Part shown: positions 25,509-32,784 of the stretch, one piece after another
Position numbering within the stretch: the first letter of the stretch is position 1
Layout of the letters: each line of letters starts with the position of its first letter
NCBI GenBank assembly: GCA_038243635.1
Contig: JBBSQW010000001.1
Span: 62,001-126,000 of the forward strand
Reading direction: 5' to 3'
Length of the DNA: 64,000 bases
DNA from: Pseudopedobacter sp038243635
Lineage (GTDB): Bacteria; Bacteroidota; Bacteroidia; Sphingobacteriales; Sphingobacteriaceae
Notes under the pieces: model-generated
Databases searched by the model: none
Seen by the model: the letters and a program-made list of their open reading frames with translations, nothing else
What the model was told of the DNA's origin: nothing
Translations under genes and position numbers: made by a program

Positions 25509-26021
25509 TATTTAATCTTTTTGTCGCTCTAGGTGCTGTATGAATAGTGAATTCTTAAGCGAAGATCGAATTGTCTGCAATATATTAAAACCTAATTTAA
25601 TCGCTTGGGAAGCTAATTAAATCTACTTTGGATCAAAAGATTTTAGAAATAATTTGCTTTAATTCAGCTTATTTCTAAAACCCTTGCAAACTTACTATTT
25701 AAAAGCAAAAGGAGGGAAGTAAAGCAACATAAAAGGAGGACTTAGATAAATTCGTTCCTCGTTGTTATTGTTAGTTTTACTTATTAATAAGTATTCTTGA
25801 TAATTTATTGTTAGTTAATCTTCTTTTAAGTGGAGGCTTTACCACCGTTTTGAGGAGAACGTTTAGATTCTTGTAGCTATCGGAACAGTAATTAAAGAGG
25901 TTGTTATTTGCGTTAACGATGGGAATGGATACCGGCCTGCGCATAATGCCTCGTGGCGTATTAATGTACAGCGTGTTAAAACGCCCACCGCATCGTTGCA
26001 TCATTCACAATAAATAAAAAC
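25509..26021. other. Intergenic region between mgtE and the cytochrome b gene
   Basis: About 510 bp. The left half is A/T-rich and unremarkable. The right half (25777-26004) holds a doubtful 75-codon frame on the minus strand, whose first ~100 bp look richer in G+C than the surroundings. No known element was recognised. Confidence 0.45.
25777..26004 (-). CDS. Doubtful small ORF or remnant downstream of cytochrome b
   Basis: A 75-codon frame starting 17 nt after the cytochrome b stop, on the same strand. The protein is basic (P-P-L-K-R-R near the end), has no signal peptide or membrane segment, and matches no family I know. The first 30 codons are noticeably richer in G+C (segments such as GGCCGGTATCC) than the rest. 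It may be a fragment of an acquired gene, a structured intergenic element read by chance, or a real small protein. Confidence 0.25.
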   Translation of the reverse strand: MMQRCGGRFNTLYINTPRGIMRRPVSIPIVNANNNLFNYCSDSYKNLNVLLKTVVKPPLKRRLTNNKLSRILINK

Positions 26022-26588
26022 CTAATCTCCTCCAATCATTTTTGAAGAAATACCCTTTTTATTGGAATTTTCCGCGATAACAATTCCCCCAATATGCAAT
26101 ACAATAAATATTGGAAACCAGTAGATTCCCCATTTGTGAACCATTTCAATACTATCCTTCCATTGTTCCAAAAAGTCTTTTTCGATACAGATTCCGGTAA
26201 AAGCAGAGATGAAAACAAACACATAAAAATATACATAGCTTAAACCTTGTAAACGTTCTTTAAGGCTAGTATTGCTTTTAAACGGATTGGGGAAACGAAT
26301 ACCTTTAACAAGCATATAAATAATACGGATGACAAACGAGATGATCATTACTTTAGCAAATATCTCATGCCATTGCCACATGGGCTCTCGGATTGCTTTT
26401 GCGATGGCTACCATTTGTTCTTTAGCGAGTGGATTAGCTTCTGTTTTGCTAGTGATAACGGAGACGATCTGATTTTTATTCATCCAGTGCATCCTCAGAA
26501 AACCGGTGACAAATAACACAGGCATTGCCAATGCCATTGCCCAGTGCAAGATGCGATGTAACGCGGTAAACTTGTTTAGCTTTTCCAT
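26022..26588 (-). CDS. Cytochrome b/b6 (b561-type) integral membrane protein
   Basis: A 188-residue protein with four membrane helices. Candidate haem ligands are H15 (A-L-H-R-I-L-H-W), H74 (W-Q-W-H-E-I-F), H151 (M-V-H-K-W-G) and H165 (I-V-L-H-I-G-G), spaced as in di-haem cytochrome b561/hydrogenase-b-type proteins. It probably passes electrons between quinol and a periplasmic partner. It lies 20 nt downstream of a histidine-rich lipoprotein gene and in one run with a TetR regulator, so expression is probably inducible. The electron partner is not visible. Confidence 0.85.
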   Translation of the reverse strand: MEKLNKFTALHRILHWAMALAMPVLFVTGFLRMHWMNKNQIVSVITSKTEANPLAKEQMVAIAKAIREPMWQWHEIFAKVMIISFVIRIIYMLVKGIRFPNPFKSNTSLKERLQGLSYVYFYVFVFISAFTGICIEKDFLEQWKDSIEMVHKWGIYWFPIFIVLHIGGIVIAENSNKKGISSKMIGGD

Positions 26589-26608
26589 TGCTTTTAAAAG
26601 GATAAAAA

Positions 26609-27067
26609 CTAGTTAAAATACTGGTGATATAATTGATACGAATCCTGTAACTGCGTAACAATGTCTGCAGCTTTTACTGTGTCAGCTGCGTTTTCTAACG
26701 CTTTTACCAGCTCTAAATGCGGGTGCAGCCATTTGTGTAATTCTTCGTGGCTTTTACCATCCATTGTACAACTTTTAACTAGCATACTATTTTGTGCTTT
26801 AACCTGACTTGCTAAAGCCTTATAATCAGTTTGCTTATTTTGTAAATAGTTATTTACCAGACTTTCGCCTTCTAAAACAAAGGGTTTCATTTCGTTATTT
26901 ACTACCCACTTTTCGCTATGGTTTAGTTGAATAGCTTCTGCATGTTCATCATCTTGATGATGTTCTGCTTGTTTTGCTGTTTCTTGGTTTGAATTAGATT
27001 CTTTCGGATTATTATTGCAGCTTGATAAAACAAAAGCACTGATTACTAATAGGACTAACTTTTTCAT
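26609..27067 (-). CDS. Histidine-rich periplasmic lipoprotein
   Basis: 152 residues from the ATG at 27067; a longer TTG-initiated reading would overlap tetR and is not needed. Lipobox S-S-C at C17. An H/E/D-rich stretch (E-H-H-Q-D-D-E-H-A-E, about residues 35-44) is followed by a helical domain. The conserved-looking core is C-T-M-D-G-K-S-H-E-E-L-H-K-W-L-H-P-H (about 99-116), whose Cys, Met and four His could bind copper, zinc or haem. The family is not firmly identified. Co-transcription with a cytochrome b and a TetR regulator suggests a periplasmic redox or metal-handling job. Confidence 0.75.
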   Translation of the reverse strand: MKKLVLLVISAFVLSSCNNNPKESNSNQETAKQAEHHQDDEHAEAIQLNHSEKWVVNNEMKPFVLEGESLVNNYLQNKQTDYKALASQVKAQNSMLVKSCTMDGKSHEELHKWLHPHLELVKALENAADTVKAADIVTQLQDSYQLYHQYFN

Positions 27068-27074
27068 ATTTTCT

Positions 27075-27668
27075 TTATTTTTTAATTTCAATCATTTTTA
27101 AGACCCCGTCTAAAACCGAATTACCATCTTTCACCAAGTTAGATTTATGTTTTGATAATTTCCATTGTAAAACGGTTAAGCGTATTCCGCCTATAATGAT
27201 GGTTGTAAGGGTAGAAGCATTAATTAATTTGCTGTATTGTTGCAGCTCTTGTCCTCGTTTGATATTTGCATCAACAAGTTCCTGCATTAAATTCATGATC
27301 TCTGAAACTTTAGCACTTAAACCATCATCAAAATTGAAGATGCCTTCTGCAAAAATCACGCTTACAATAGCAGGCTTTTTTATGAATGCTTGTAGTTGAG
27401 AATTGAAAATGGCTTTTAAACTGGTGCCAGCTGTATCGTCCGCTTTAGTAGAAATTCCTCGAATACGAACTTTCGTTTCCGCAATGAAGTAATTGAGTAA
27501 GCTTAGTAGAATATCGTTTTTACTAGCAAAATGACGATAAAGAGCCGGTTCTGATAAACCGATGTCTGCCGCCAAGTTTTTGATAGTTAGATTTTGAATG
27601 CCATGCTGATCAATACGAAGCGTTGCTGCTTCCATAATTTCAACTTGCCTATCTGTAAAATTGTTCAT
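27075..27668 (-). CDS. TetR family transcriptional regulator
   Basis: 197 residues. The N-terminal DNA-binding domain (about 6-52) has the TetR helix-turn-helix L-T-I-K-N-L-A-A-D-I-G-L-S-E-P-A-L-Y-R-H-F. The C-terminal ligand domain is helical and divergent, so the ligand cannot be guessed. It is the first gene of a three-gene run (regulator, histidine-rich lipoprotein, cytochrome b). A strong palindrome 20-45 bp upstream of its start is the likely operator, implying autoregulation of the whole run. Confidence 0.92.
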   Translation of the reverse strand: MNNFTDRQVEIMEAATLRIDQHGIQNLTIKNLAADIGLSEPALYRHFASKNDILLSLLNYFIAETKVRIRGISTKADDTAGTSLKAIFNSQLQAFIKKPAIVSVIFAEGIFNFDDGLSAKVSEIMNLMQELVDANIKRGQELQQYSKLINASTLTTIIIGGIRLTVLQWKLSKHKSNLVKDGNSVLDGVLKMIEIKK

Positions 27669-27683
27669 TATGATTAATATTTA

Positions 27684-27709
27684 GCTAACGTTAGTTAGCG
27701 CTCACTAAC
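27684..27709. promoter_or_regulatory. Palindromic operator upstream of tetR
   Basis: GTTAGT-T-AGCGCT-C-ACTAAC (27690-27709) is a 20-bp palindrome matching at 18 of 20 positions. It is preceded by an overlapping inverted half-site GCTAAC (27684-27689) that pairs with GTTAGC. Position and form are typical for an autoregulatory TetR-family operator. Confidence 0.75.
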
Positions 27710-27959
27710 AAATGTAGTTTTAATTTTTTAATATCTGATATTTTTGATATTTTATTTCGGTCCTGTGTAATTATGGTAGCTATGTGGAAATAATTAGCTG
27801 ACTAAGATGAATAGCCGCAAAATAAGACTTAGTTTTTTGTTGCTAAAATCAAATACTATCATAACTCTTGGGGTTAAACTTACTGACTTAGCGGTGGCAA
27901 TAACTTAGCGTAGGTGTGGATGACGTGAAAATAAACTTTAGGTCGAAAAAAAACATACT

Positions 27960-28673
27960 TTATAAGAACGTTTCTATTTTTAAGTAAAGCAGACCAATTA
28001 ACATGGCTATTCCAAAACTTAATAAAGTGCCAATCAATATGTACTCTGTTAATTTGATGTCTTTGTTTTCTTTTAAATCTCCAAACCTAAATATTGATTT
28101 TGCGGCTAACAAAAAACCAATACCTTCCCAAAAGGAAGTCACAATAAAACCGAAAACAAAAAGACGCTCCAGCATGCCTATGTATTTACCAGCATTTTTT
28201 AACCCCCCGTTTGGTAACGGATAATTGAAAATTTCAATTATTTTTTTGATAAGTATAGAAGAAGCGTAGGTTAATGATACAAAAGCAATAATGAGGAGAT
28301 AGTTTTGGTTACTAAATATTAGGTTAAAGTTGATATTATAGTCATAAAAATGCTTGACAAAAACAGCAATTGCCACGGTGTGTAGAAGTTGATCCAATAA
28401 GAAATTACTAATAGTGCTGATTCTGCTTTTGAGAAAGATTTTTGTACTGATATCTATTGCTAAATGCGATACTGCTAATAGGATTGCTGCTAAAATATAT
28501 TTTTTTTCGAAGCCAGTAAGAATTAGCACTAAAAGTAAATGGATTAGGATATGGACATAGAGGTACATTGAATTAAATTTTTTATCTCTAATATCTTGCA
28601 CCATTTTATTGGTTTGAAATACGAAATCTCCCAATAGATGCGCTAGCGTTATTTTTAATATTAATTCAAACAT
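27960..28673 (-). CDS. DUF3307 integral membrane protein
   Basis: A 237-residue membrane protein with about six helices. The N-terminus has A-H-L-L-G-D-F-V-F-Q-T-N-K (about residues 10-22), the DUF3307 signature, followed by H-I-L-I-H (about 42-46) and D-Q-L-L-H-T (about 92-97). These repeated histidines and acidic residues within helices could form a polar or metal site in the membrane. The last helix pair follows Y-I-L-I-G-T-L-L-S-F-G. It overlaps the SatD-family gene by 13 nt, so the two are coupled. DUF3307 genes next to SatD genes recur in many genomes. The function is unknown. Confidence 0.87.
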   Translation of the reverse strand: MFELILKITLAHLLGDFVFQTNKMVQDIRDKKFNSMYLYVHILIHLLLVLILTGFEKKYILAAILLAVSHLAIDISTKIFLKSRISTISNFLLDQLLHTVAIAVFVKHFYDYNINFNLIFSNQNYLLIIAFVSLTYASSILIKKIIEIFNYPLPNGGLKNAGKYIGMLERLFVFGFIVTSFWEGIGFLLAAKSIFRFGDLKENKDIKLTEYILIGTLLSFGIAMLIGLLYLKIETFL

Positions 28674-29266
28674 TGCGTAATCTTTTTTGAAAATAAATCT
28701 ACTATTTCAATCATTTCATCGTAAGCACCTCTTTTAAGCGCCTTATTTACGGTTGTGCTATCTTTCTGCAGCTTTTTAGCAATTTCTTTCTGCATCAAGT
28801 TTCTGTTTGTTAGTGAATAAAAGATGGTTTTTGAAGTTGCCGGTTTCCAACTATTGCTGATGAAGCTAACCAGTTTTAATATTGAGTTAAAGTATTCGTC
28901 AAATTCTAAGAAAGGACTTTTAATAATTAACGTGTTATTTTTTAGCATTTCAAAGCTTTCTCCCGAATTGATATGCGCTGTACCAGAAGATTCTGTTACT
29001 TTTTTTCCTTTAAAACTTTTTTCTCCGATTCCGATTGACATTCTTACATCGATTAAACTGCTAGATTTAATTAACGATTTTATGCACAAGGCTATTTCCA
29101 ACGATTTTTCTACTGGGATTTCTATTTGGAAACTATCACCTCTATATATTTCCCATTTTTCAGTGTTCTCAATAATCTCAGAAAAATAATTTTTTAAGTT
29201 TCTTTGCCAAATGGTTGGATCAGCCTTTTTAGAATCAATTATATCTCCTGTAATTACCGCTATCAT
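28661..29266 (-). CDS. SatD family protein with C-terminal helix-turn-helix
   Basis: 201 residues from the ATG at 29266; a TTG 24 nt upstream would only add non-conserved residues. The family signature is I-T-G-D-I-I-D-S-K (D8), then W38-E-I-Y-R-G-D44-S-F-Q, then D73-V-R-M-S-I-G-I-G81, then S94-G-T-A-H-I-N-S-G. This order resembles the two metal-binding aspartates and the G-I-G strand of class III nucleotide cyclase or GGDEF-type palm domains, but that link is my inference. Residues ~157-180 (L-M-Q-K-E-I-A-K-K-L-Q-K-D-S-T-T-V-N-K-A-L) form a helix-turn-helix. It overlaps the DUF3307 gene and is preceded by five operator-like palindromes. The Streptococcus SatD namesake belongs to an acid-tolerance operon, and its biochemical role is not known to me. 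Confidence 0.85.
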   Translation of the reverse strand: MIAVITGDIIDSKKADPTIWQRNLKNYFSEIIENTEKWEIYRGDSFQIEIPVEKSLEIALCIKSLIKSSSLIDVRMSIGIGEKSFKGKKVTESSGTAHINSGESFEMLKNNTLIIKSPFLEFDEYFNSILKLVSFISNSWKPATSKTIFYSLTNRNLMQKEIAKKLQKDSTTVNKALKRGAYDEMIEIVDLFSKKITQCLN

Positions 29267-29300
29267 AATGTCTTTTTTGTAAAAGTACAAACTTTTTTAT

Positions 29301-29478
29301 AAATTGGCTCATTTTGACCAATTTACCTAAATTGGCTTATTTCGACCAATTTACCTAAATTGGCTTATTTCGACCAATTTATTAGTAGAATTAATTGTAA
29401 AAATTTCATAAAATTTATTTAGTAATGAAATGGCGTATTTTAACCAATTCTTATAAATTGGCTTAAATTGACCATTTT
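29301..29478. promoter_or_regulatory. Array of five palindromic operator-like sites
   Basis: Five copies of AAATTGG-N10-CCAATTT, at 29301-29324, 29329-29352, 29357-29380, 29427-29450 and 29455-29478. Starts are 28 bp apart within the first three and within the last two; the gap between the groups is 70 bp. Copies 2 and 3 are identical, including the spacer CTTATTTCGA. Copies 4 and 5 have one to two changes in the arms. The array begins 35 bp upstream of the SatD start codon and ends before the hom terminator. Autoregulation by the SatD helix-turn-helix is the simplest explanation. Confidence 0.85.
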
Positions 29479-29513
29479 ATAAAATATTAAAATTGAAAAT
29501 GACATAAAAAACG

Positions 29514-29545
29514 AACCCCTCAGCTAAAAATAACGGAGGGGTTTT
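29514..29545 (-). terminator. Intrinsic terminator of hom
   Basis: AACCCCTC (29514-29521) and GAGGGGTT (29536-29543) form an 8-bp stem. On the minus strand the hairpin is followed by CG and a run of six T (complement of 29505-29510), so it ends the metY-hom transcript. Confidence 0.85.
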
Positions 29546-29570
29546 AATCACAAACAAAAAAACCTTAAGC

Positions 29571-30809
29571 CTAATCTATATTACAACAAACATCTTCTAC
29601 AACTTCCGTAGCTTTCTCAGAAACATAGTTTCCAGTATCCGCAATGAATGCACCGTCATCCAAAATCAGTTTTTTGGCTTTGAAAATATCATCCAATTTA
29701 ATTGAACCTACTACGTAATGATATTGTTTACAAGAGAAACGCTCTTCAATGTCAATAAACGGTAGTTTTTTAACCAAACTTTCCGCATTGAATCTTAAAT
29801 AAACCTGAATAATTTCCTCATTATTGAAAATTACTTTTTCTTCAATCAACGATTTCTTGTATTCGTATCGATAGTTGTAACGTAAAGCAGAAATATCAGA
29901 GAAAACAGCGGCACCAGTAGGGTGGCCGCCAGCACCTTTTCCAAAGAAAAACTGTTGATCAGCAAAAGCAGCTTGTACACTTACGCCATTGTATTCGTTT
30001 TCTACGTTGAACAGAAAATCTTCTTTTTTGACCAACTTCGGTAAAACATAAATACTTACCTCGTTTTCGTTCTGTTTTTTAGCAACGGGTACCAATTTTA
30101 GTTTTTGACCTTTTTCTTTAGCGTACTGTAAATCGCTATTCTGTAAGTTCTGGATTCCGATATTCAATATATCATCTGGATTTACGAACAAACCGTAAGC
30201 ATGAGCAGTAGCAATGGCAACTTTGTATTTCGCATCATAACCACCAACATCTAAAGTAGGGTCGGTTTCTGCAAAACCCAATTCCTGTGCCTTTTTTAAC
30301 GCATCATTATAGCTTTGGTTATCGTTAAATACTTTAGAAAGAATGTAATTAGATGAACCATTAAAAATCCCGCTAACTGCATACAAAAGCTCATTATTAT
30401 AGTATTCCTCCAAGTTTCTAATGATCGGGATACTACCACAAACCGCACCTTCATAAAGTAAGGAAGTGCCATTGTCGCGTTGTATTTGAACTAACTCTTC
30501 CAAATGTAGCGCAATCATTTTTTTATTGGCTGATACTACATTCTTTCCGTTTTTTAATGCGTAAGACACAATTTCGTAAGCCGCATCTGCATCGTTAATC
30601 AGCTCAATAATGGTGTTAATTTCTGGGTCTTTCAGTATTTGCCATTGGTCGGTGGTAAAAAGCTCAGCAGGTAAAGTTCTTTTTTTAGAAGGATCTTTAA
30701 TCGCAATTTTCTTGAACTCTAGGTTTAAATTTCTGCTAACCGTAATGTCGTACAAACCTTGCCCAACTACACCAAACCCAAACAAACCTATATTTAGTTT
30801 CTCACTCAT
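29571..30809 (-). CDS. hom: Homoserine dehydrogenase
   Basis: A 412-residue NAD(P)-dependent enzyme converting aspartate semialdehyde to homoserine. The Rossmann loop GLFGFGVVGQGLYD is at about residues 8-21, N-K-K (S-A-N-K-K) near 109-113, and the active-site region G-I-F-N-G-S-S-N-Y-I-L followed by G-F-A-E-T-D-P-T-L-D-V-G-G-Y-D near 165-210. The C-terminal ~80 residues do not form an obvious ACT domain, so threonine feedback may be absent or different. It is co-directional with metY 105 nt upstream and separated from it by a strong hairpin. A SAM-I riboswitch precedes metY, so hom is probably under SAM control too. Confidence 0.93.
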   Translation of the reverse strand: MSEKLNIGLFGFGVVGQGLYDITVSRNLNLEFKKIAIKDPSKKRTLPAELFTTDQWQILKDPEINTIIELINDADAAYEIVSYALKNGKNVVSANKKMIALHLEELVQIQRDNGTSLLYEGAVCGSIPIIRNLEEYYNNELLYAVSGIFNGSSNYILSKVFNDNQSYNDALKKAQELGFAETDPTLDVGGYDAKYKVAIATAHAYGLFVNPDDILNIGIQNLQNSDLQYAKEKGQKLKLVPVAKKQNENEVSIYVLPKLVKKEDFLFNVENEYNGVSVQAAFADQQFFFGKGAGGHPTGAAVFSDISALRYNYRYEYKKSLIEEKVIFNNEEIIQVYLRFNAESLVKKLPFIDIEERFSCKQYHYVVGSIKLDDIFKAKKLILDDGAFIADTGNYVSEKATEVVEDVCCNID

Positions 30810-30854
30810 TTTGCTATTCTTGAATTTTATTAGAGGCTGTGCTGAAAGATTTAG

Positions 30855-30881
30855 AAAGCTGTGATATCATATCACAGCTTT
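30855..30881. terminator. 12-bp perfect inverted repeat between metY and hom
   Basis: AAAGCTGTGATA and TATCACAGCTTT flank a 3-nt centre. On the minus strand the hairpin is followed by TTTCTAAATCTTTC rather than a clean T run. It could act as a leaky terminator, an mRNA-stability element or a processing site that lowers hom expression relative to metY. Confidence 0.6.
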
Positions 30882-30914
30882 ACTCTCTCAATTTCTCTAA
30901 AATTGTTTAACCAG

Positions 30915-32219
30915 TTATTTAGCTGCTGCTAAAGCTTGTTCTATATCAGCTTTGATATCATCAATGTGCTCAATACCAACAGACAATCTTAATAAGGTTG
31001 GAGTAACACCTGAAGACAGTTGTGCAGCATCCGATAATTGTTGGTGGGTAGTAATAGACGGTTGGATAATTAATGTTTTAGTATCACCAACGTTAGCTAA
31101 ATTACTAATCATCTTTAAGTTATCAACAAATTTTGCAGTGCTTTCTTTTCCACCTTCAAGTTCGAAGCTTAATACAGCTCCAAACCCTTTTTTAAGATAT
31201 TTCTTAGCGTTTTCATGGGCAGGGCTGCTTGGTAAGCCTGGATAATTCACACTTTTTACACTTGGATGCTGCTCTAACCACTCGGCAATTGCCTGTGTGT
31301 TTTCAATGTGACGCTCCATGCGTAAAGACAAAGTTTCGATACCTTGTAATATTAAGAAAGAGTTGAACGGAGAAATAGCCGGACCAAAATCTCTTAATCC
31401 TTCTACACGAGCTCTAATTGCAAACTGAATATTTCCGAATGGTCCAGCGCTTCCAAAAACATCATTGAATACTAGTCCGTGGTAACCTTCAGAAGGCTCG
31501 GAGAATGTAGGGAATTTGCCATTACCCCAATTGTAATTTCCGCCGTCAACGATGATACCACCAATGCTGGTTCCATGTCCGCCAATCCATTTTGTAGCAG
31601 CACTAACTACTACGTTTGCGCCATGCTCTAACGGACGGAAAAGGTAACCACCAGCTCCAAAAGTATTATCTACCACAAAAGGAATATCATGTTTTTTAGC
31701 TACCGCAGCAATTCCTTCAAAATCCGGAACGCTAAACTCTGGGTTACCAATGGTTTCAGCATAAACTGCTTTTGTTTTACCATCAATCAACTTTTCAAAA
31801 CTTGGTCCTTTATCGTCTTCTGCAAATCTTACTTCAATCCCCAAACGCTTAAAAGCAACTTTAAACTGATTGTAACTACCACCATACAAAAACGGACTGG
31901 TTACAAAGTTATCTCCAGCTTCTAAAAAGTTATTTAAAGCTAAAAATTGAGCGGCTAAACCAGATGATGTAGCTACTGCTGCAACACCGCCTTCTAATGC
32001 AGCAATTCTTTTTTCAAAAACATCCGTAGTGGGATTCATGATACGGGTGTATATATTTCCGAATTCTTTTAATGCAAAAAGATTACCTCCGTGTTCAGAG
32101 TTTTTGAAGTTAAATGAAGTGGTTTGGTAAATAGGAACAGCTCTTGAACCAGTTGTTGGGTCAGGCTCTTGCCCTGCGTGTATCTGTAAAGTTTCGAATT
32201 TTTGGGTTTGTGTTGACAT
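30915..32219 (-). CDS. metY: O-acetylhomoserine sulfhydrylase (MetY)
   Basis: A 434-residue PLP enzyme of the Cys/Met metabolism family that makes homocysteine from O-acetylhomoserine and sulfide. Motifs: T-L-Q-I-H-A-G-Q-E-P-D near the start, N-I-Y-T-R-I-M-N-P-T (about residues 55-64), A-A-V-A-T-S-S-G (about 78-85), and the PLP lysine in S-A-A-T-K-W-I-G-G-H (about 206-215). The length and the QTTSF/RIMNPT block fit MetY rather than cystathionine gamma-synthase. The homoserine acetyltransferase MetX that supplies its substrate was not found in this window. A SAM-I riboswitch lies about 200 bp upstream. Confidence 0.94.
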   Translation of the reverse strand: MSTQTQKFETLQIHAGQEPDPTTGSRAVPIYQTTSFNFKNSEHGGNLFALKEFGNIYTRIMNPTTDVFEKRIAALEGGVAAVATSSGLAAQFLALNNFLEAGDNFVTSPFLYGGSYNQFKVAFKRLGIEVRFAEDDKGPSFEKLIDGKTKAVYAETIGNPEFSVPDFEGIAAVAKKHDIPFVVDNTFGAGGYLFRPLEHGANVVVSAATKWIGGHGTSIGGIIVDGGNYNWGNGKFPTFSEPSEGYHGLVFNDVFGSAGPFGNIQFAIRARVEGLRDFGPAISPFNSFLILQGIETLSLRMERHIENTQAIAEWLEQHPSVKSVNYPGLPSSPAHENAKKYLKKGFGAVLSFELEGGKESTAKFVDNLKMISNLANVGDTKTLIIQPSITTHQQLSDAAQLSSGVTPTLLRLSVGIEHIDDIKADIEQALAAAK

Positions 32220-32424
32220 TGATTTTGAGTTTTAAAAAGATGAATAATTGAAATGGAGTGAATAGGGTATGCAATTCTAAATCGGCCAAAAGCCAAGCAA
32301 AAGAAATTAGCACATACAAAAACACATACAACAAGAATTAACCGATTGTAGTTTTTTGAGTTTTACTCCTTTTAAGGAGGAGCTTGATAGCGATGGAATG
32401 TTATTTTTTTTCATGTCCTAAAAA

Positions 32425-32530
32425 TTTATATCCCCCTTTCGGGCTAGGAATTGGCACCTTCTCTTTTTATGCTAAGGGTTGCCAGTGGGTCTGTGAGCCT
32501 AATCTCTCGCCACTTCTTTATAAATCAAGA
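32425..32530 (-). promoter_or_regulatory. SAM-I riboswitch (S box) upstream of metY
   Basis: On the minus strand the leader reads AAAGAAGTGGCGAGAGATTA, then GGCTCACAGACCCACTGGCAACC, then AAGGTGCCAATTCCTAGC after a variable hairpin. These are the conserved junctions of the SAM-I aptamer (GTGG-GAGAGA, G-GCAACC, GGTGCCAATTCC) in the correct order and spacing. The gene downstream is metY, a classic target. SAM binding is expected to lower metY and hom expression. The expression platform, perhaps the CTCCT/AGGAG hairpin near 32367-32380, is uncertain. Confidence 0.93.
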
Positions 32531-32576
32531 CCTGTGTGAGAGGTGTTGATTTTGGTATCTCAACCAAATGATGTTG

Positions 32577-32608
32577 CGAATATAGGGTCTAAAGTTCTTA
32601 AAAACAAA
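32577..32608 (-). promoter_or_regulatory. Predicted promoter of the metY riboswitch leader
   Basis: On the minus strand TTTG (complement of 32605-32608) and TATATTCG (complement of 32577-32584) are separated by 20 bp, close to the Bacteroidota TTTG / TAnnTTTG pattern, with one mismatch in the -7 box. Transcription would start about 40 bp before the riboswitch core. Confidence 0.55.
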
Positions 32609-32784
32609 AATGTTACTTAAATATTTTATTAGATAGATCTGGTGATCTCAAAAAAAAACATTTGGATTAAGATATAGACAAAGAATAAGATTAAAAACCT
32701 CTTTGGTTGAGAAAAAGCTTTTTGTGTTTAAATTATCTATTAAAAAATGCAATATTCTAAACCATTAAATTTAATTTCGCATTC

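Larger units (their letters stand above)
32220..32784. other. Regulatory intergenic region (metY leader, mgtE promoter)
   Basis: About 565 bp without a protein gene. It contains the SAM-I riboswitch and promoter of metY on the minus strand, a short CTCCT/AGGAG hairpin at about 32367-32380 that may belong to the expression platform, and the A/T-rich upstream region of the second mgtE. Confidence 0.7.

Noticed and set aside
29301..29478. Regular repeats that could suggest a CRISPR array
   Set aside because: The repeated unit is itself a 24-bp palindrome, with 4-bp gaps and no variable spacers of protospacer size. No cas gene is present. It reads as an operator array.
19308..29570. Possible defence island around SatD, the TetR operon and the duplicated lipoproteins
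   Set aside because: No restriction, toxin-antitoxin, CBASS, retron or helicase gene is present. Only the cyclase-like motif of SatD hints at signalling, which is reported separately as inference.
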